The notes beneath the pieces are model-generated. The model saw nothing but the letters and a program-made list of their open reading frames with translations, did no database searches and was not told where the DNA came from. 6,656 bases of DNA. Origin: UBA8337 sp965657665. Lineage in GTDB: Bacteria > Pseudomonadota > Alphaproteobacteria > RS24. A program made the position numbers and the translations under genes. Each line of letters starts with the position of its first letter. Position 1 is the first letter of the stretch. The stretch spans positions 1 through 6,656 of the forward strand of contig CBFHPF010000077.1 of assembly GCA_965657665.1 (NCBI GenBank), written 5' to 3'. Of this stretch, positions 4,741-6,656 are shown one piece after another.

Positions 4741-6567
4741 ATGTGCGGTATTATCGGAATTATCGGCAAAGATAATGTCAGCCAGCGCGTTTATGACGGG
4801 CTGAAGCGGCTGGAATATCGCGGCTATGATAGCGCGGGCATTGCCATTGTGTCGGACGGTAAGCTGATACGCCGCCGCGCCGAGGGCAAGCTGGATGCGT
4901 TGCGCGAACGCCTTGATGGGAGGCCTTTTGTGGGCAATATCGGCATCGGGCATACACGCTGGGCGACGCATGGTCCGGCCAATAAAGCCAATGCGCACCC
5001 GCATCGCGGCGAAAATGTTGCCGTGGTCCACAACGGCATTATTGAGAATTACAAAGAGTTGAAAACCGCCCTCCAAGCCGACGGCATCAGCTTTGCGTCG
5101 GATACGGACACTGAGGTTATCGCGCATTTATTTGCCAAAAATCTGCAAAGCGAAAGCGACCTCAAAGCCGCTGCCGGTAAAACTTTCGCGGCGCTTGAGG
5201 GGGCCTATGCCATCGCGCTGATTATCGACGGCAATGAGGATGAGATTATTGTCGCCCGCCAAGGCAGCCCACTGGCTATCGGCTATGGCGACGGCGAAAT
5301 GTATCTCGGCTCCGACGCTTTCGCGCTCGCGCCCTATACCAATCGCGTGTGCTATTTGGCGGATGGCGATTGGGCCATTATGACCCGCAACGGCGCGGTG
5401 ATTTATCAATTGGCAACCGGCGCAGAAGTCAGCCGTGCGGTCGAGACCGTCGATGCATCGGCCGCTATGGTTGATAAGGGCAATTATCGTCACTTTATGG
5501 CGAAGGAAATTCACGAGCAGCCGGACGTGCTGTCGCGCACTTTCGGTCAATATATTGACCCCGAAGCGCGGCAGGTTTTGCTGCCGGAAAACAATCTCGA
5601 TTTTAGCAAAATCAATCGGGTGATTTTGGTTGCGTGCGGCACGGCTTATTTCGCCGCGCAGGTGGGCCGCAATTGGATTGAGCGTTATGCGCGCATTCCC
5701 GCCTCGATTGATATTGCTTCCGAGTTTCGCTATCGCGATGCGCCTATGGATAAAGATTGTCTTGTCGTTGTTGTATCGCAATCGGGCGAAACGGCAGACA
5801 CGCTCGCCGCGCTGCATCATTGCAAAGCCCATGGTTTGCCGACAATTGGCGTGGTCAATGTGCCGGAAAGCTCCATCACCCGCGAGGTCGATGTCACATT
5901 CCCGACCTATGCCGGGCCTGAAATCGGCGTCGCCTCAACCAAAGCCTTCACGGCGCAATTGGGCGCGCTCGCCTCACTGGCTATCGGCATTGGGCGGGTT
6001 AAGCAAACCATCGACGCTGAAGAAGAAGCGCGGCTGACCGATTTGCTGATGACAACGCCGCGTCTCGCCAATGATGTGCTGGCTTGCGAAGGGCAAATTG
6101 AAGAGATTGCCAAAGGCTTCACCGATTACACCAGCGCGCTGTTTATCGGTCGCGCGACCATGTATCCGTTGGCCCTTGAGGGCGCGTTGAAGCTGAAAGA
6201 AATCAGCTATATCCATGCTGAGGGTTTTGCCGCCGGTGAGTTGAAGCACGGCTCGATTGCTCTGGTTGATGAAACCCTGCCGATTATCGCCATCGCGCCG
6301 GATGATGAGTTGTTTGAGAAAACCGTTTCAAATATGCAAGAAGTACTGGCGCGCGGTGGCAAGGTCATCATGCTGGGCAGTGAAGCGGGCGTTGAAAAAG
6401 CCGGTGAAGGCTGCATGGCGACGATTAAGCTGCCGCCGCTCGACCCGTTTATCACGCCCATTCTCTATGCGCTGCCGCTTCAATTGCTGGCTTATTATGC
6501 AGCTGTCGCCAAGGGCACGGATGTCGACCAGCCGCGCAATTTGGCTAAATCTGTCACAGTGGAATAA
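4741..6567 (+). CDS. glmS: Glutamine--fructose-6-phosphate aminotransferase (isomerizing)
   Basis: This enzyme converts fructose-6-phosphate and glutamine to glucosamine-6-phosphate and glutamate, the entry step to amino-sugar synthesis. The N-terminal class II glutaminase domain begins MCGIIGI, with Cys2 as nucleophile once Met is removed, followed by GHTRWATHG (70-78), HNG (97-99) and D123. Two SIS sugar-isomerase domains follow: ACGTAYFA, SQSGET (346-351) and ASTKAFT in the first; EGALKLKEISY (480-490) and HAEGFAAGELKHG (492-504) in the second. The C-terminal DQPRNLAKSVTVE holds the Schiff-base Lys at residue 603. At 608 residues it is full length. The ATG follows the glmU stop by one base (TAGCATG), and the only Shine-Dalgarno-like bases, GAG at 4731-4733, lie in the last codons of glmU, so translation is probably coupled. 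I see no glmS ribozyme, and there is no room for one between the genes. Confidence 0.98.
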   Translation: MCGIIGIIGKDNVSQRVYDGLKRLEYRGYDSAGIAIVSDGKLIRRRAEGKLDALRERLDGRPFVGNIGIGHTRWATHGPANKANAHPHRGENVAVVHNGIIENYKELKTALQADGISFASDTDTEVIAHLFAKNLQSESDLKAAAGKTFAALEGAYAIALIIDGNEDEIIVARQGSPLAIGYGDGEMYLGSDAFALAPYTNRVCYLADGDWAIMTRNGAVIYQLATGAEVSRAVETVDASAAMVDKGNYRHFMAKEIHEQPDVLSRTFGQYIDPEARQVLLPENNLDFSKINRVILVACGTAYFAAQVGRNWIERYARIPASIDIASEFRYRDAPMDKDCLVVVVSQSGETADTLAALHHCKAHGLPTIGVVNVPESSITREVDVTFPTYAGPEIGVASTKAFTAQLGALASLAIGIGRVKQTIDAEEEARLTDLLMTTPRLANDVLACEGQIEEIAKGFTDYTSALFIGRATMYPLALEGALKLKEISYIHAEGFAAGELKHGSIALVDETLPIIAIAPDDELFEKTVSNMQEVLARGGKVIMLGSEAGVEKAGEGCMATIKLPPLDPFITPILYALPLQLLAYYAAVAKGTDVDQPRNLAKSVTVE

Positions 6568-6594
6568 TCGCCGGCTTGCCTTATATATTGAGGC

Positions 6595-6656
6595 ATGAGT
6601 GAGTTAGAAAAAGCTGAAAAGCAAGTGCAAGAGATGGTGGTGCAAGCCGCCGCGAC
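6595..6656 (+). CDS. Start of an unidentified protein (20 codons visible)
   Basis: An ATG at 6595 opens a frame reading MSELEKAEKQVQEMVVQAAA that runs out of the window. The visible part is charged and helix-like, with E/K/Q spacing suggestive of an amphipathic helix. It begins 27 bases after the glmS stop on the same strand, so it may extend the operon. GAGG at 6590-6593 is only one base from the ATG, too close for a normal ribosome binding site. A TATATT stretch (6583-6589) just upstream could be a -10 box for its own, nearly leaderless transcript. No family can be named from 20 residues. Confidence 0.45.
   Translation, partial: MSELEKAEKQVQEMVVQAAA

Noticed and set aside
4700..4741. glmS ribozyme or leader riboswitch before glmS
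   Set aside because: Only one base separates glmU and glmS, so the ribozyme known from Gram-positive bacteria has no room; the sequence there is glmU coding.

Overview
This window looks like a chromosomal stretch of an alphaproteobacterium with moderate GC. The GlmU and GlmS sequences, the acyl-CoA dehydrogenase family with an extra C-terminal domain, and the palindrome-rich GC-rich intergenic DNA all fit that group. The taxonomic call is inference from protein style, not from a marker gene. Every recognisable protein belongs to a known family, and I see no new multi-gene system. The least explained parts are the two intergenic regions.

Positions 1-1181 hold a divergent locus. On the minus strand, a six-helix membrane protein of the ferric-reductase-like/MsrQ-like type (460-1074) is followed by a crotonase-family enoyl-CoA hydratase/isomerase (starts at 460, cut by the window edge). 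The two overlap as TAATG, so they are very probably one operon. On the plus strand, a 594-residue FAD-dependent acyl-CoA dehydrogenase of the DmdC-like subfamily runs from 1179 to 2963. The shared upstream region (1075-1178) carries two near-identical operator-like palindromes 43 bp apart, centre to centre. This suggests joint control of a small acyl-CoA catabolic set: dehydrogenation by one gene, and hydration or isomerisation by the other.

Positions 2964-3407 (444 bases) contain no believable gene. They are a mosaic of GC-rich hairpins and repeats: three copies of a hairpin followed by a GCCCTT-TA-CG motif, two 52-base direct repeats, and an imperfect 83-base tandem period. The mosaic is bracketed by an 8-base inverted pair (GTATAGGG / CCCTATAC). 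It looks like a nested palindromic intergenic element of the REP/MITE kind.

Positions 3408-6567 are the glmU-glmS operon, separated by one base. GlmS makes glucosamine-6-phosphate from fructose-6-phosphate and glutamine. After isomerisation by GlmM (not in this window), GlmU acetylates and uridylylates glucosamine-1-phosphate to give UDP-GlcNAc for peptidoglycan and lipid A. A further reading frame opens at 6595, 27 bases after glmS, and leaves the window after 20 codons. It cannot be identified.
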